From positions 1,405,693-1,469,692 of the forward strand of contig CH003228.1 of assembly GCA_000149265.1 (NCBI GenBank): a stretch of DNA of 64,000 nt, given 5' to 3'. The position numbers and the translations under genes are program-made. Below are positions 21,941 through 38,800 of the stretch, piece by piece; positions within the stretch are counted from its first letter, which is position 1, and each line of letters starts with the position of its first letter. The DNA is from Ciona savignyi (lineage: Eukaryota > Chordata > Ascidiacea > Phlebobranchia > Cionidae). The notes below the pieces were generated by a model, which worked only from the letters and a program-made list of their open reading frames with translations, was not told where the DNA came from and made no database searches.

Positions 21941-23601
21941 AGATCGAAACAAAATATTCTTAAAACACTTCATTTAAAGCAATGTTCGTTATGTTATTTG
22001 CCAAATGAAATAAACAACTAGCATGAAACTAGGTTCACCATATTTCTATCTGTAGAATAATCTGCGCAAGTAGTTTTGAGTTAAATCTAGATCAGTTCTA
22101 CTTTTTTCCTACTTAATGATTAAAAATAGGGCTTTTAAAATGTTGACCACACTAACGAAAAAATATGTAGTATTTGATGATGGTTTTTATCTCACAGACA
22201 CATATCGGTTGCTCTAAAAAAAATTATTTTTTAGGCGAAATTTCACGATGCTTTTATGAAAATGGACGGAACGTACATTGACAACCCTCGATCTAGTTTT
22301 ATTATTTTACTGTATACAGAGTTGCTAATCAAAAATAAAACAAATTGCAACAAACCAGTTTTTGTAAAACATCTCGTCGGGAGGTATAGCATTTGCAAAC
22401 CGCCGCCAAAAGCATGTTGCCGTAGAGTTCTAGACAAGAGGGTTAGCCAAACATGTTTCGTTCAATTACATTTAAGTAGAAATTAGGGTGTGCACTCTTT
22501 AAACGGCCTGGCCATATGCTTGTGTTGCTTGTGTGAACTTAATGACAAAATTGTGTTAGTCTAAAAATAGCGAAGATAGTTCAAGTTCCAACGAATGTTT
22601 GCGCTCATCGGCAGAATGTATATAAGATAAATATGTTTATACCTGTAGAATATATATTATCATTATAGTCCACACTCCACCACGGTCGATTTAGAGCTAT
22701 ATTGCACTGTGTTGTTTATGATTGAGACGTTAGTATACATCCTGTTAATCCGTTGAGTTTTTCGGTACCCACTAATTGCCACAGCCAACTTGATACCAGG
22801 TGTTTTTAATGTAAAAATCTTCTGGCTGACAACTTACCTACGTTTTAATAGATTGGTGTAACCGGACAAATATTAACCATGGTAGCCTCACCTATACTTT
22901 ATTAACACTGTTCATAAACATAATCAGGAAGACCGCTGATCAAGGAGTTTATTTGGAATAAGTTAGGTAGCTGTATAACTAAAACTTGGTCACAAAAAAT
23001 ATTTTTTTTATTTCGAAGTAATATTAACTTATAATGTAAATATAATTTCTTCGCTTGTGCAGTTGCTCAAATCTGCTTGCTGCCTTTCGAAAATTTATAT
23101 TCGGCTAAATGATTGAATCGAGGTGTCGTCGGTTTATTAAGTGCCTTTTATTCAACCTCGCAGAAAGTGGCCAGCCATCAGTACACAAGACCAACAGATA
23201 AACAAAGACAAAAAGATTATCTTTCGACAAACCAATAAAATCTCACTGATTACGGACTAGAACTTAAGTTAGACGTATAGTTAAATCAAAAATAAAAACA
23301 CATTTATAACAGAGCGTATAATTAAAAAATACACACGACGATATATAATATAACACTGTTGCATTGTTATTGACTGCATAAACGCACAGAACGGTGTGAA
23401 TAAGTACTTTAACTGCACAAGGACCAGCATGTGTTTAATAAACTCGCCACAGGAAAACCAAATATAGAAGGCAATAATAAACTCGGCTCGGAAATGTCAT
23501 CATAAATGGCGATATAATAAGGCTTTTGGCAAATATGAAGAAAAACAAGAAATAATAAGAGTCGGCTAATACTGCTGCTTGACAAATAATGCAAAAAAGT
23601 T

Positions 23602-26931
<3,330 letters not shown>

Positions 26932-28832
26932 TTCTCAGGTTTCAAAACAGTGAATAAACAAAACACAGCTTATACAAAATTATTTATCGAAGTTTTTTCT
27001 CTGCAATTAATTACAATAAATTGGCTTACTATTTATCATTGGATGTAAAATAGGCCTATTTGACAAATCCTACAATAAACTTTTTGACCCATTTTCAATT
27101 CATCAAATGATAAATTAACTCTGCTGCTTTTAACTTCCTGAGACTGTGAAGACACTCCAAACTGCTTTATCGCAGTGGTTGGCGCAGGTATTTGTAGCGC
27201 GCGAGAAAGGAGAAACCCCTGCACGGGCGTGACGTCACATCTGTAAACGGTCGCTCTTGTGCGTCACTCGTGTCTAAGATCCGGGACTACAATTGAAACC
27301 AAGCGTTACAAGATTGTACAAGCACAACTGAATACAGGTGGATGTGTACCATATTAGGTGCCATAGTAACTCATGACATGAGCTGATTCGGGGTTTTCCA
27401 TGCTCTTCGCAAGCAGCCAATTGTTCTTGTTCCTGGGATTTTCGCTTACGAGTCATTATTACATACATGTTCTGCACAAAGCGTTTTAATGCACTACATT
27501 TTCTGTTACATATATAGTGAAGGAGGAAGTGGGAATTCCTTTTAAGCAGCTTGTAACCATTTTGCAAAGTGTCATTTAAAGGTGGAATGACGTGCATTGA
27601 TATACCAAAACTAAGCACAAACTTATAAAAAACACAAATTCCAAGCGAGTATACATGTTAAGGTTTTCAAATACTGCAAATAAGATGGCGCTTGGAGGCG
27701 CAGTATTATTGCGTGCAAACACATTGGGTTGGTGTAAAACCGTCTGTAATATTTATCGAACCACTAATTTACATTTTCGTATATAGCCGTGTATACCGTG
27801 TAACATCATATTAAAGGATCTTGACCCCCAGCAAGCTTGTTTGTATGACAGCGCCCGAGCAAAGCAAATAACTTTGGTGTAAGAACAAGATCTGTGCTGG
27901 TGAATCAACATTAATGAAGAGGTTGGGTAAAAACTGGTTTATTGCTTACATATTCCAGACACGGTTCGATGAGATAAAATTGTGCGCGAACCGTTTCACC
28001 TTACTATGTTTTACCAAATATGGTAAAGTAGTTTGTTTCTCCTTTACTCGAGTGTAGGTAAAATCACAGGCCATAATTTGTCCAGTCATAAACCTGATTT
28101 ACAAATCCCATCGCAGGTTTGTGTAGAATCAATTACATAGTTAAGTGATTTTAATTTCATCCGTGAATCCAAATGTAACCCAAATTAGGAAATGGTCATA
28201 TTCAGAGTGATTAACCATTTTTGTTTCTTCGTTTAAAACTAGAATGCTTACTATAGTAAGGGTATACCCGTCAGTTAAAAAAGGATTTTTTCTTTCTAAA
28301 CAAACAAAAATTCTACATAATAAAATTATATAAACTAGTTTCAAGGGACCGTTTTTGCTGTGTTGCGACTACGGGTATTGCAAGTCCCAGTTGTTACGCT
28401 AGTGTTGTTTGCTCGTGTATTTTAAGCCATCTTAGAAAATCCACTTTTTTAAAATTTCGTTTATTTTTGCGGTTTGATAAAAAGTCTGCCATATTACAGA
28501 AGTACATCTCGTATTGATAATTGCAAAGATTTGAATTGAAAATCCAACTTTTTTTAAATAATGAACATTTAGTTTTGGTACTAACACCAGAGAAACCAAC
28601 ACAAAACCCACCAAAACCGCACAAACCAAAGTGTAAGGCACACTAATAACTTTAAACTGCATTTTTGTCCGAATCTTAGTATCCTACAATTGTTCTGAAT
28701 TTTTAATAAAAATTTTCAAATAAAAGAGTAAAATTTTTATGTTAACCAAAAGAATGTAAAGCAGATAATTTCAAGGCACAAGATGAATGATTTCCAAAAA
28801 AACTCTTGACATTAATGAATTTCATGGCGAAA
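26932..28832. other. Intergenic region between TMEM214 and the metalloproteinase
   Basis: No supported gene. It holds the metalloproteinase promoter side and the TMEM214 3' flank. A perfect CRE-type palindrome TGACGTCA lies at 27230-27237 in a locally GC-rich patch. The minus-strand open frames at 27274-27618, 28141-28344 and 28394-28662 show no family features. Confidence 0.4.
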
Positions 28833-31800
28833 TCAAGGCTGAGATGGAGCTATGTAATTGCTAACTAGCTTTGTAATATTCTGTACGATTGCATTGGCCA
28901 TGCTAACTACGTTGAGTGCAAAGTTGTGGATATTGTCTGACGTGCTCTGCCAGTCAGCTTCTCCTCTGCAAATAAAGTAAATCATAAAAGTTCCAGAAGT
29001 GGGGAAAAACTATTTCGTATATTATTATATGATTATTATTATATATTTTAACTTTTTTTGCGAGTTTTAACAACAAGTTGAGGTAACACTGCTTATTACG
29101 GAGCTTTATGTAATTTTGGTTTAAGAATCTGACCCCAAATTAGTCAAATACATTACTACGATGCTCACGTTTAAAGTGTGTCTTACCTTGCAACATCTAG
29201 TACCCAGGAATAAAACACAGATATATGTTCTGCACAAATGACAAGGTAGGGCCAGCAAAAAGCCACCAAGTCATCCCACTGATGCAAGCAGTAACTAGCG
29301 GCTGTTCGAGACCAAGATTCAACCTGTTTCGATGATTTGGTTTTAAAATACACTAAATTTTAAAACAAGCAACACTCTGAAATGCTTTAACTTGGCATGG
29401 GAGTACACAGACTATTTATAATGCATAAAATATTTGTGCAAGGTAAACATTATGTACCCTGGAAGCTCGATATAGACCATTCAAGTGGTTTGTTTAAAAT
29501 TAAGGTTATAACAGTTAACGTTGTATTATAGCTAAAAACGCACCCAAATAAGGGGATATTGGAAACACAAAAGTTGCTAGAAATACTTACTTTAGCCAAA
29601 CCATCATAACAATGGTAAGATATTGATGCCAAAGCAGGTTTCGTAACATTTCCCAACCAAGTCCAGCAATCCATTCCAACTTCCACCAGTTTTGCAATGT
29701 AAGGTCCAAGGTGCAGCTTTGTCATGTCCCAATAGTAAGGAATATTGTTCTTCAGCCAACTACCATGGAACAGACAAATATAGTGAATACTTAAAGTTGT
29801 TTAACAATATCCTACGTTGCGTTTTAATATATTGACCAGACCATATATAAAATATGGAACTTATTGGGACTATTTACAGAAAAGACTTATTGACAGATTA
29901 CTGAAGCTTACACTCTGTTTGTTAAAGCTGTAACAGAGTTGCATGCAGGTGAAACTAAAGACTCCTAACTTCTTGTACAAATCATTAGGCAATATATATA
30001 AACAACAGTGATAGAATACACATGCAACTATGCAGATAATAATCCGGTCCACGAACCTTTGTACCAGCTAACAAATAGTAAACGTTTAAGTGTAAAATAA
30101 GATAACCATACATACTTCGCAGAAAGGTCATATAAGTTCATTGTTTTCATCTTGATTTGTTCCATGAATTTTAAAACACCATTTGAATCCAGGAACTTGT
30201 GGGTTGCTGACGTTGCCCAACTTCCATGCGAGGTGACATCATAATAAAGAAGCGAGCCACACAGAACCACGAGAAGCATGGTCAAATAGAAATACTTTGA
30301 ATTTGAATCTATGTTCATTTTCTTTTGTTCGATCAAATCTTGACAAAAAGTCTGAAATAAAAGTTGAGATTTACTGGACAGGTCCGGCTTGGAACCACCT
30401 AATATTTCAAAAAACTTTAGGCAGAAAAACTGGTTGTGCCTAATAGTAAACAATATAGACTGTAAGTAACAAATATATATATTGAGAAATATAGATAAAG
30501 TTCCTTATTAAATATGAAATGAATGGTGGTATGTGGTATCACTAACAAAGGTTTGAACTTTACAGTTGGAATTAAAACACTTCGAATACAGGGTTGTAAT
30601 TTTAATTTTATACAATACACTGCAAGAGTGCAAGTGTCATATATGTGACAGTGAGCACACAAGGTAAGCGTATGATTTTCAAAGTGATAAGATCCGCTAT
30701 GTTTTACGATTCACAGGTTATAAAATAAAGAACATTATCAACTGGCAACAAATGCAAATACGAAGGAAGAACATGTCGTTATTACCTCACATGCACTTCT
30801 CACACTTGGGAATTGTGGTTTTGAAGCAAGTACGTTGGACTTGCTAGCAGCATCTGAGTTTACTTTGTTGAATGAGCAAATAGCTTCTTCAAATGCAATG
30901 AGTGGCATAGACTGATATATTGATGGCCGTCTTTCCCGCATTTCTTCCAACAACAGCCTGTTTCAAGCACGACAATGCCTCTTACATTTTTGCATTTAAA
31001 GACATAATTTAAATATATAACATTGTATTATTAGAGAAACACGTATACAAAGGAATTTATTTCTAAGATAAGTCAACAATCATGATGGTGCCAGCTATCA
31101 GGCATTGGTAATTATAAACTTATTACTTGTGATCAAATCTTACTTGGAAATTTGAAGAGTATTCTCAGAGTAATGGTTCCCTCCAAATTGCGAAGCAATG
31201 TGGATCTTCTTGCAAGCATGTTACACCGATCTTCACAAGTTGGTTGGTTACTTCTTCATCCTGAATAAAAATATTTGGTCTTCAACCAACACCATTGTTT
31301 ATCAATTTAAGCTATCTTTAAAAAGACTGTTCCAAGACGATTTAAATGAGTGAAGACTGCATCACTGTTAAGTTCTGAAAGCAACTCAAAGACCAGATTT
31401 TTGAAAAATCATACCCTTTTAGGAATAGTGCATAATCCCTTTATCATTTTACCAGTCTTAGGAAGCTACATTTGAGTTCTATACACAAAAATGGTGCTAC
31501 CTAGACCTTGATTATGGTATAAAAATCAGGTTTATTTTTTTGCACCAATTTTTCTTAAAGGCGAATAAGTATCCAAGAAATATTTGTTGATTGACTATGT
31601 ACAATCAAATGTTTACAAAAGGTAACCAACAAGTGTAGAAACAATGGCACAATCTGCATACCGCTGTAGAAAATTTCATTAAATGAGTGAAGAATTCTCT
31701 TTTGGCCATACTGTTGTGCGTGATCAAATGTCGAAAAGTTGGATAAATTTTCTGCATCCTGTCTTTCATCCTGTTATAATGATTGTGCATTGTTAAAATT

Positions 31801-34800
31801 GACCTTATCCAGCTAAATTAAAGGAAAGAATGAATAATACTTAGCAATAAGTAAACAATATACTGTAAGGTTAAATTTAACAATATTACATGCATAATAG
31901 ATGAAATAAATTACAGTTTGTGTTAAAGATTAAGCTTCAGAGCAAAAGTATGTTTGTTGACAAAGGTTTTTCAATACTCTCTATATGAAGAAGTTAGGAC
32001 AACTGTCAATGGGAGCCATATTACACATTGCTACTTTTAACATATATTAATAATTTAAATACGACATTATGATCTTAAAATGATGTATTTAATTAAAAAT
32101 AAAAGTCGGTTGTGTTTTGTCAAAAAAGCTTAGTCACAAAAATTTGGGGTAAACTACCCTCTTAGGCAGATAGAAATTCACCCAAATGATTGTTGGTGTG
32201 CTTCAGATAGTTTGAATCTGATAAAACGTAATGGTCTGAAAAAAAGTTGGTAGCTTCTACTTTACTCAGCATGCTGTAATAGAATCAGCAACCGGACTGT
32301 TGTTATGTGGTGATAAAGTTGGTGTTTATACAGCATTATCAGTGTCACCATAATATTAGCATCAACATTTTTTGGGATATTTACTTACGGGAAATTTCCA
32401 TTCACAAGCTCGGTAATTTTTACAAAGTGTTTTGGCAATAAACAATCAGAAAGAAACTGCTCCGGGTTACGTTGACATTTGGTCATAATTCGCTCGATAA
32501 AGGACATTGAATACGGGGCAAGCTTTTTCATGTCAAGGTTGGGCAGATGCAAATGCAGCCAAACTATAATGAAACAAAAGTGGATAAGATAGAATATCGA
32601 GGTTTTATTCATTTTGAAAGAATGGAAAATGAAATGGCCGTTATCCTCACGCCCACAGTTGGGTTACCAGAGCTATGGCAGTGTCTTGTTTTTTTATATA
32701 AAACTTTCCTTTGATGTTTATTAAAACTCATTTTTCATTAGGTTCAGGTAAAGTGTCTTGCTGGTGGACAAAAACCTCTAGCTAGCGACCAGTTCGATCC
32801 AATTAACTTTTCAAAAAGGAAGGTATTCAATCATACTTTTAAAATGTTGAATTTGATGGACAGGTGTGCGTCAATTTAATTACTATTTCCATCTCGAATC
32901 TATATACTCAACTATTAAACAAAATGTTACAAGAGGAAAATGACATATTAATTCCAAAATGCTGATTAAATTTATTTTATGAAATCTCACCTTTTAAGCC
33001 ACACCTCATGTCCTTGAGACCAACTTGTCCGACTGCCCACACCAGTGCACAGCAACTGTGTAATTTATATTTAAACATGAAATAATAAAAGAACGGCTAG
33101 ACAATGCTAGAGTGTGTTTTAAAAATTAACATACAGTGTGTTTTAAAAATTAACTTTTTTGACACAGTTTTCTAATTAAATAGTATATACCGTTTCACAT
33201 CATTAGCATATGTTTTCATTTTCTCCAAGTGCTTTTCCAAGTTTTCACTGCAAATAGTTGGATGGCTATGAGTGATAGCTTGCAAACAAATCCTGTATCC
33301 CCAAGATGGCATGTCTGGAATTCATGGTTTATAAAAACAATCAACTTTTTCTAATCAACATTAATAAAAGAATATAGCCAATTAGGTCTAAATTAAATAA
33401 AAAAAAACGGTCATACAGCAGAATNNNNNNNNNNNNNNNNNNNNNNNNNNNNNNNNNNNNNNNNNNNNNNNNNNNNNNNNNNNNNNNNNNNNNNNNNNNN
33501 NNNNNNNNNNNNNNNNNNNNNNNNAACGGTCATACAGCATTGAAGTAGAATTTACTGCAAAGTGACATGCTAACTATTAATATTTGAAGCATAGAGTTCG
33601 TTATGATAAAGTGTTTTATTTTTTCCCTCATATTGCAAAGGGAATCACATAGATGCATTAAACATGCCTGTAGATATGTTAATGTAACCTTTTTTTTATT
33701 TACAATTTAACAAGTATTAGGGACAAACTATAAATATTATCTGTGCCACTTAAAAAAACAACCCAAAACTAAGCAGCCTAAAAATGAACTTACCACGACC
33801 CATATATTCAAGCATGGTTGTAAGATAATGTTGAAATATTAATCGAACCACTTCTTTGGAAACATTTTTTCCAAAGGTTTTTGAAAGTATTACATGGCTG
33901 TTCTGTAAAGAATAGGGCAATGTAAAACTGATATTAGATTAATGACATCCAAAAATACTGTTGAAATTTTACATTGATGAAGATTTAGTACCATTAATCT
34001 AAATCAAATAAGCAAAAAAAAACTTGTTAAAAAAGTTAAACTTCATGATACATTTTACAAATTGTGAAAAAAACAGATAACAAACCACAGTTAGACGTAC
34101 TTTGTTTGCTTTATTAATTGGAAAATCAAAATCCTGTTCGGTAATTTCTGTTTCTGGGCAGCTTAGTCTTGTATTTAATTTGGCAGCAATTTCTTTCAGC
34201 CAAGTCTGTCATCATCAAACATTGCATTAATAACTAAAACAGTGATTATTAATGTAACCATATTTTAGAAATAATTGAGTAGGGTTGAGTAAGGTTAAAT
34301 ATTTTTAAAAATTTTTATTTTTAATAAGCTTTAATGCAGGATAAGACAGATGTATATTCAGTTACATCTTTGGGCAAGATGATCCATCAATCACACCACA
34401 GTTTTTTAACACATTGACATGTTTATGAAGATGACATATCAGAACAAAATTTAACCAAACCCACAATTTCATTGTTGGGAAACGTTTCCTTTAGGCCAGT
34501 TAAATCTTCTTCTAACTTAGTAAAGATTTCTTCCTAAAAAAACAAGAAACTTTTATTAAACATCAGCTAAAGCAATTATGAATATTTACATTTTTGACAG
34601 CTTCTTCAATTGACTGATAGGTGAATTTATTGTCGTTTAAGGATTTTTTGGGTTTCTTTCGAATATTTTGTTTGATGGAGGGTGGCTTGTGAACTAAAAA
34701 AAAAAATTATATTTTAGTTGTAACATCTTGGCATGTTCATAATCCTGCAACCAAACTTGTAAATAAAGTTGTATACTAACAGCATCCATGAAGCTATATA

Positions 34801-35382
34801 TTCAAATTTGATTTTAACTTATCAGGTTGGATTGTTTTTTTTATGGTTTATTTAATAATTCTGGAAACTAAAGAACATATTTAATACAGGCCTAGATATA
34901 AAACACCCTTGAAATAGAAAAACTTTATTCTTGATTAATTATTAAACCATACCTGGATTGTTTTCTGATTTTAATTTTTTTCCTGGGACATTGGTCGGAA
35001 GTTTTCCATTTACACCTTCAAATATGGGTGATTGAATGGTGGAAAGTGCTGCAAAATAAATAAGTATTGATTTGGTTGTTGGTTTAAAAAGTATAGGGAA
35101 TTTTAACAAAAAATAGCATGTACCAATGGTGAAAAAATGACTACAGCTAAAAAAAGCAACAACTTTTATGAGATAGTGTAGGCGCCACCATTCATGATTG
35201 TCCTTGTTTATGTCTCGTACTAAACTTGACACAAGCTGATTCTGTGTGAATGATTCACCTGACATACGGAGTTGGTCTGCTTTAAGCATAGTTTTCGATA
35301 AAGCTTGCTTCTGTGCCCTTGTTTTAGCTTTGAACTTTCCAACAGTTTCCCATTTCTCAACAGTTTTCCCATCAGTTGCCAT
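28833..35382 (-). CDS. tmem214: Transmembrane protein 214 (16 exons, one apparent frameshift)
   Basis: Exons in order: 35382-35259, 35048-34953, 34693-34590, 34533-34465, 34205-34101, 33902-33794, 33314-33191, 33055-32991, 32563-32389, 31770-31662, 31260-31144, 30957-30786, 30351-30116, 29759-29591, 29323-29187, 28965-28833. About 680 aa, against 689 in human. Family landmarks: N-terminal WETVGKFK, the YQSIEEAVKN segment, TWLKEIAAKLN, WGYRICLQAI, ALVWAVGQVG, and C-terminal hydrophobic helices (YFYLTMLLVVLCGSLLYYD) with a Trp/Tyr-rich tail. Known role: ER membrane protein linked to ER-stress signalling through caspase-4. In exon 11 the frame breaks after AIWRE (near 31165): one base must be dropped to restore HYSENTLQIS and the phase with exon 12. 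This may be an assembly indel or a real lesion. Confidence 0.9.
32640..32812 (-). mobile_element. Truncated SINE in a TMEM214 intron
   Basis: CTCACGCCCACAGTTGGGTT, GAGCTATGGCAGTGT and CTAGCTAGCGACCAGTTCG match the SINE body in minus orientation. The TATCC tail is missing and the tRNA-like head is lost. Confidence 0.65.
33425..33524. other. Assembly gap (100 N) in a TMEM214 intron
   Basis: The 15-bp word AACGGTCATACAGCA stands directly on both sides (33406-33420 and 33525-33539), suggesting that the flanking contigs overlap and little sequence is truly missing. Confidence 0.9.
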
Positions 35383-35808
35383 TTTCAAATGTTTTGTCAG
35401 TTTTTGACCGTAATTAATTAATAAATAATTAATAAACGAAAATGGATAACTAAAAATTTAATAAAACATTTAGTTTAAATGTAAACAGCTAAATATGGGG
35501 ATAGCCTTCAATAACTCATTTAATTTAAATATCCAAACTGATGATTGAACTTAATTTCAACCAACTTTCTTCCTTTTTAATTAAACTTTAAAACAATATT
35601 GACTAAAAGAAGTACTAAATTAACGCTTGGCTATTGGTTTTATATTAGAAAGAACAAATAATACTGGAGCATAAAATAAATAACTAAACTAAAACACTTG
35701 TTTACAACTGGCAAAACAAGTTAATACAGCCTTTACAGATGCCACATAAAAAAATCCTATCCTATAACAAACAAACAAAAACACAACATTTATGCATTAG
35801 TCATTACA

Positions 35809-38800
35809 CTATTCCATCTTACTGTTAATAGAAGCGACTCTAGGTTGTGGCTTATCTCCGGCAGCTGAAACACCTGATGTACCAGAACATTGCGATATAG
35901 TGTCCAATTCTGGATCTTTTAACTGGAAGAATGAATGTGGGTTATATAGATAACTAAAATACCACACCAAGCCATACAGAAATAATTGTGTGTGGTAATT
36001 AGGATAGGATGGGATATTCATGCTTATCCCCATGAATGGGAAAACCAAGAGGGTTAACACAGGGGCAATAGTCAGATCACCTCGCGCCCACCGTTTGGTT
36101 ACCGGAGCTATTACAGTCTGTTGTGGATGATTCACACATTCCTTTAATTAAGTTAAATATATTAATCCCCTGAGTTCAGGCAATGGCCGTTAAGTGCCTT
36201 GCCCTAGGACACAACTTACTAGCTAGTGACCAGTTTTAAACACACAACCCTACGGATAAAAAGCAATGCACTAATCCACCAGACTAATCAGTTGGACAAT
36301 TACTAACTGTCGTTTGTACCAATGCCACTAAAATATACCGGTACTGAAGCAGCACTTTTAAAAATAATTCAGCATTTCAATGATTTTAACACTAATGCTC
36401 TGCAAAGTTTATATGATTCCTTACGCAATGGTCATGATAAAGATAGGTGGAAATACATTGATACACGTAACACATATTTAAAACTAAACACAGACCTTTA
36501 CTAAGGCCTGTATCATACCTCATATCAATTAAATAAACCTAACCAAAATTGCACTATTTTGCAAAAGCATTTCAAAAGACTCTTTTCTATAAATAGTAGT
36601 AAAGTTAATTTTAATAGAATGATGCAATATAATGCACAGAAAAAACTCACATAAATTGGTGCATAGTTAAGACAGCCAAACAGATTATGTTTAAACAAGG
36701 GAACATAATGGTAAAGTAAAAAATGTACAAACCCAGGCCACGATTCGATTATCACAAAGTGGAAGAATGCTGGCATCATTTGTCACTTCTTCCTTTACGA
36801 CTCTGTTATATAACAACCTCAATTTAATACTTGGTTAACTTGAGAAGAGAAAAACAAATTAAAGGAAAAATCCACCGTTAACATCAGATAACTCGTGAGG
36901 CAAATCTACATTGAAGGATTTATCCAGAAACCTTAAGGGGCAAATCGGTATTAAAAAGAACTTATTTATGATGATGAGATAACTTATCGTGGCTACTTGC
37001 TAAAGCTATTTTAGTGTTTTTAAATCTGATAGAAAAGTGCAAAAGGACTCACATACGTTGCTGGTTTGAAGCGATACTTTAGTATTTAGATGCACCCATT
37101 GTCGCCAAGTACGGGGGTGCGGGGAGTGCCGCGCACTCCCTGTGTTAACCACTGGGAGTGCCGCACTCCCTGCGCAAAAGCGTTTTTATAAAAAAAAAAT
37201 AATTAAAAAAAAATAATTTTGGATTTTGGAATGTTTCGCACGGTAGTGATAGGACGGACCGGAGCGGGATAGCGACCCTATTTTACTATTATTTTCTGTC
37301 CGAATATTGCATTATTATCCTGCCGAATATCGCTTATTTTCGCTCTTGTGAATCAAACTAGCAAGCCCAAATGCGCACAGATAAAGCGACGCGGTATTTG
37401 TGATACGCGTTACTTTTGTGATTGCGTAATTAGGTCAGATAGCGCAATGCGAGATCAAGAGCACAAATGCCACAAATGCTTTTTACGTTCATTGTGTAGG
37501 TCATCAAATTAAACTTGCCGCCGCCGCCCAAGATTCGTTTAAACTTTTGAAGCCAGCAAAAAAGGATTGAATTATGTCCACTGTGTCCAACAACGTGTTT
37601 TTTTTATCTGCTGTGGACACATTCCTTCTGGAATACGAAAAATTTCTCAACTTGCTCGAGGAACTTACCGTATATACTCGCCTATAGGTATAGGTCGCAT
37701 CACTGGCGTAGAGTCTGGGCGTGCGGGAGTGCGGCGCACTCCCGGTGATTTTCCAAAACAGCGTCTACTGCGTAATTTGTTAGGTATAAATTACCGTTTT
37801 TAAATCGTCCTTAATTTTATTTAATGTATTAAGCAAACGCCTCTACCTCAAACCCTTTCCCTATTAAACGGATATTACGGTATGTTTCATTTGTGCGCAC
37901 TTCGCTTTAGGTAGGCAGATGTCCGGACGAGTTCGGAAAGAAATGGACGCACTCGCACGAAAATTTGCGCTGTAGGTCTGGAGAAATGCATACGGCAGCC
38001 AATTGCATTAGCGTGTGTTGGTTTTCGTTCGCCTTTTCCATGGTGTTTATGACATTGCTTTTTGAATTAAACGTTACGTAACCCACATTTTGTAAGTGCA
38101 ATTATTTAGAAAGGTAGAGCTTGAACATAATTTAAGTTCTGCTTCACGTAGCATATTTCACGTTTAAACAACATTAAAATAGTCCACATTATGCTTCTTC
38201 ACGTTAAATATTTGACGTTTAAGTTACATTAAAATAGTTCACATTACACTTCACGTAACATATTTAAATGACATTAAAATAGTCTACGTTACGTTTCACG
38301 TAACATATTTCATATTTAAATGACATTGAAATAGTCTACGTTACGTTTCACGTAACATATTTCATATTTAAATGACATTGAAATAGTCTATGTTACGTTT
38401 CACGTAATATATTTCATATTTAAGTGACATTAAAATAGTCCACGTAACGCTTCAGGGAACAAAGTCCATCGTCGAAATCAGAGATTATTTCGTCTGTCGC
38501 AACTGCGGTGGTTTCCCTTTGAATGACTAAACGAACTTTGGACGCGTGTGCGAAGATAACGGTAATGAAATCGACTGTGTTCGTTTTTTTTACGCCTACA
38601 ACAGCGCATGATAACAATATAAGTTATATGGTGGTTGTTCTTTTTTAAAGACCGCGTAGTTGACTTGCAGTAGGCCTGCCCTAAGTAATGGTACGAGTAA
38701 CGGTTGAGGCCTCGAGATCGTATCGACTTGGTATGATTTTGTAGGTCTTGGCGTTGCTAACCGCAGCGGCGCTTTTCTAGAGATTCGTAGCGGTGTTTAT

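Noticed and set aside
27274-27618. 114-codon minus-strand open frame
   Set aside because: Mixed composition with no motif; could be an exon of an unseen gene but nothing supports it.
35809-36135. Reading the last DIX exon as part of a 108-codon open frame
   Set aside because: The upstream half of that frame is SINE sequence; the acceptor at 35923 fits the phase from exon 2 exactly.
36322-36504. 60-codon + strand open frame in a DIX intron
   Set aside because: No motif, and it lies antisense to the DIX gene beside a SINE.
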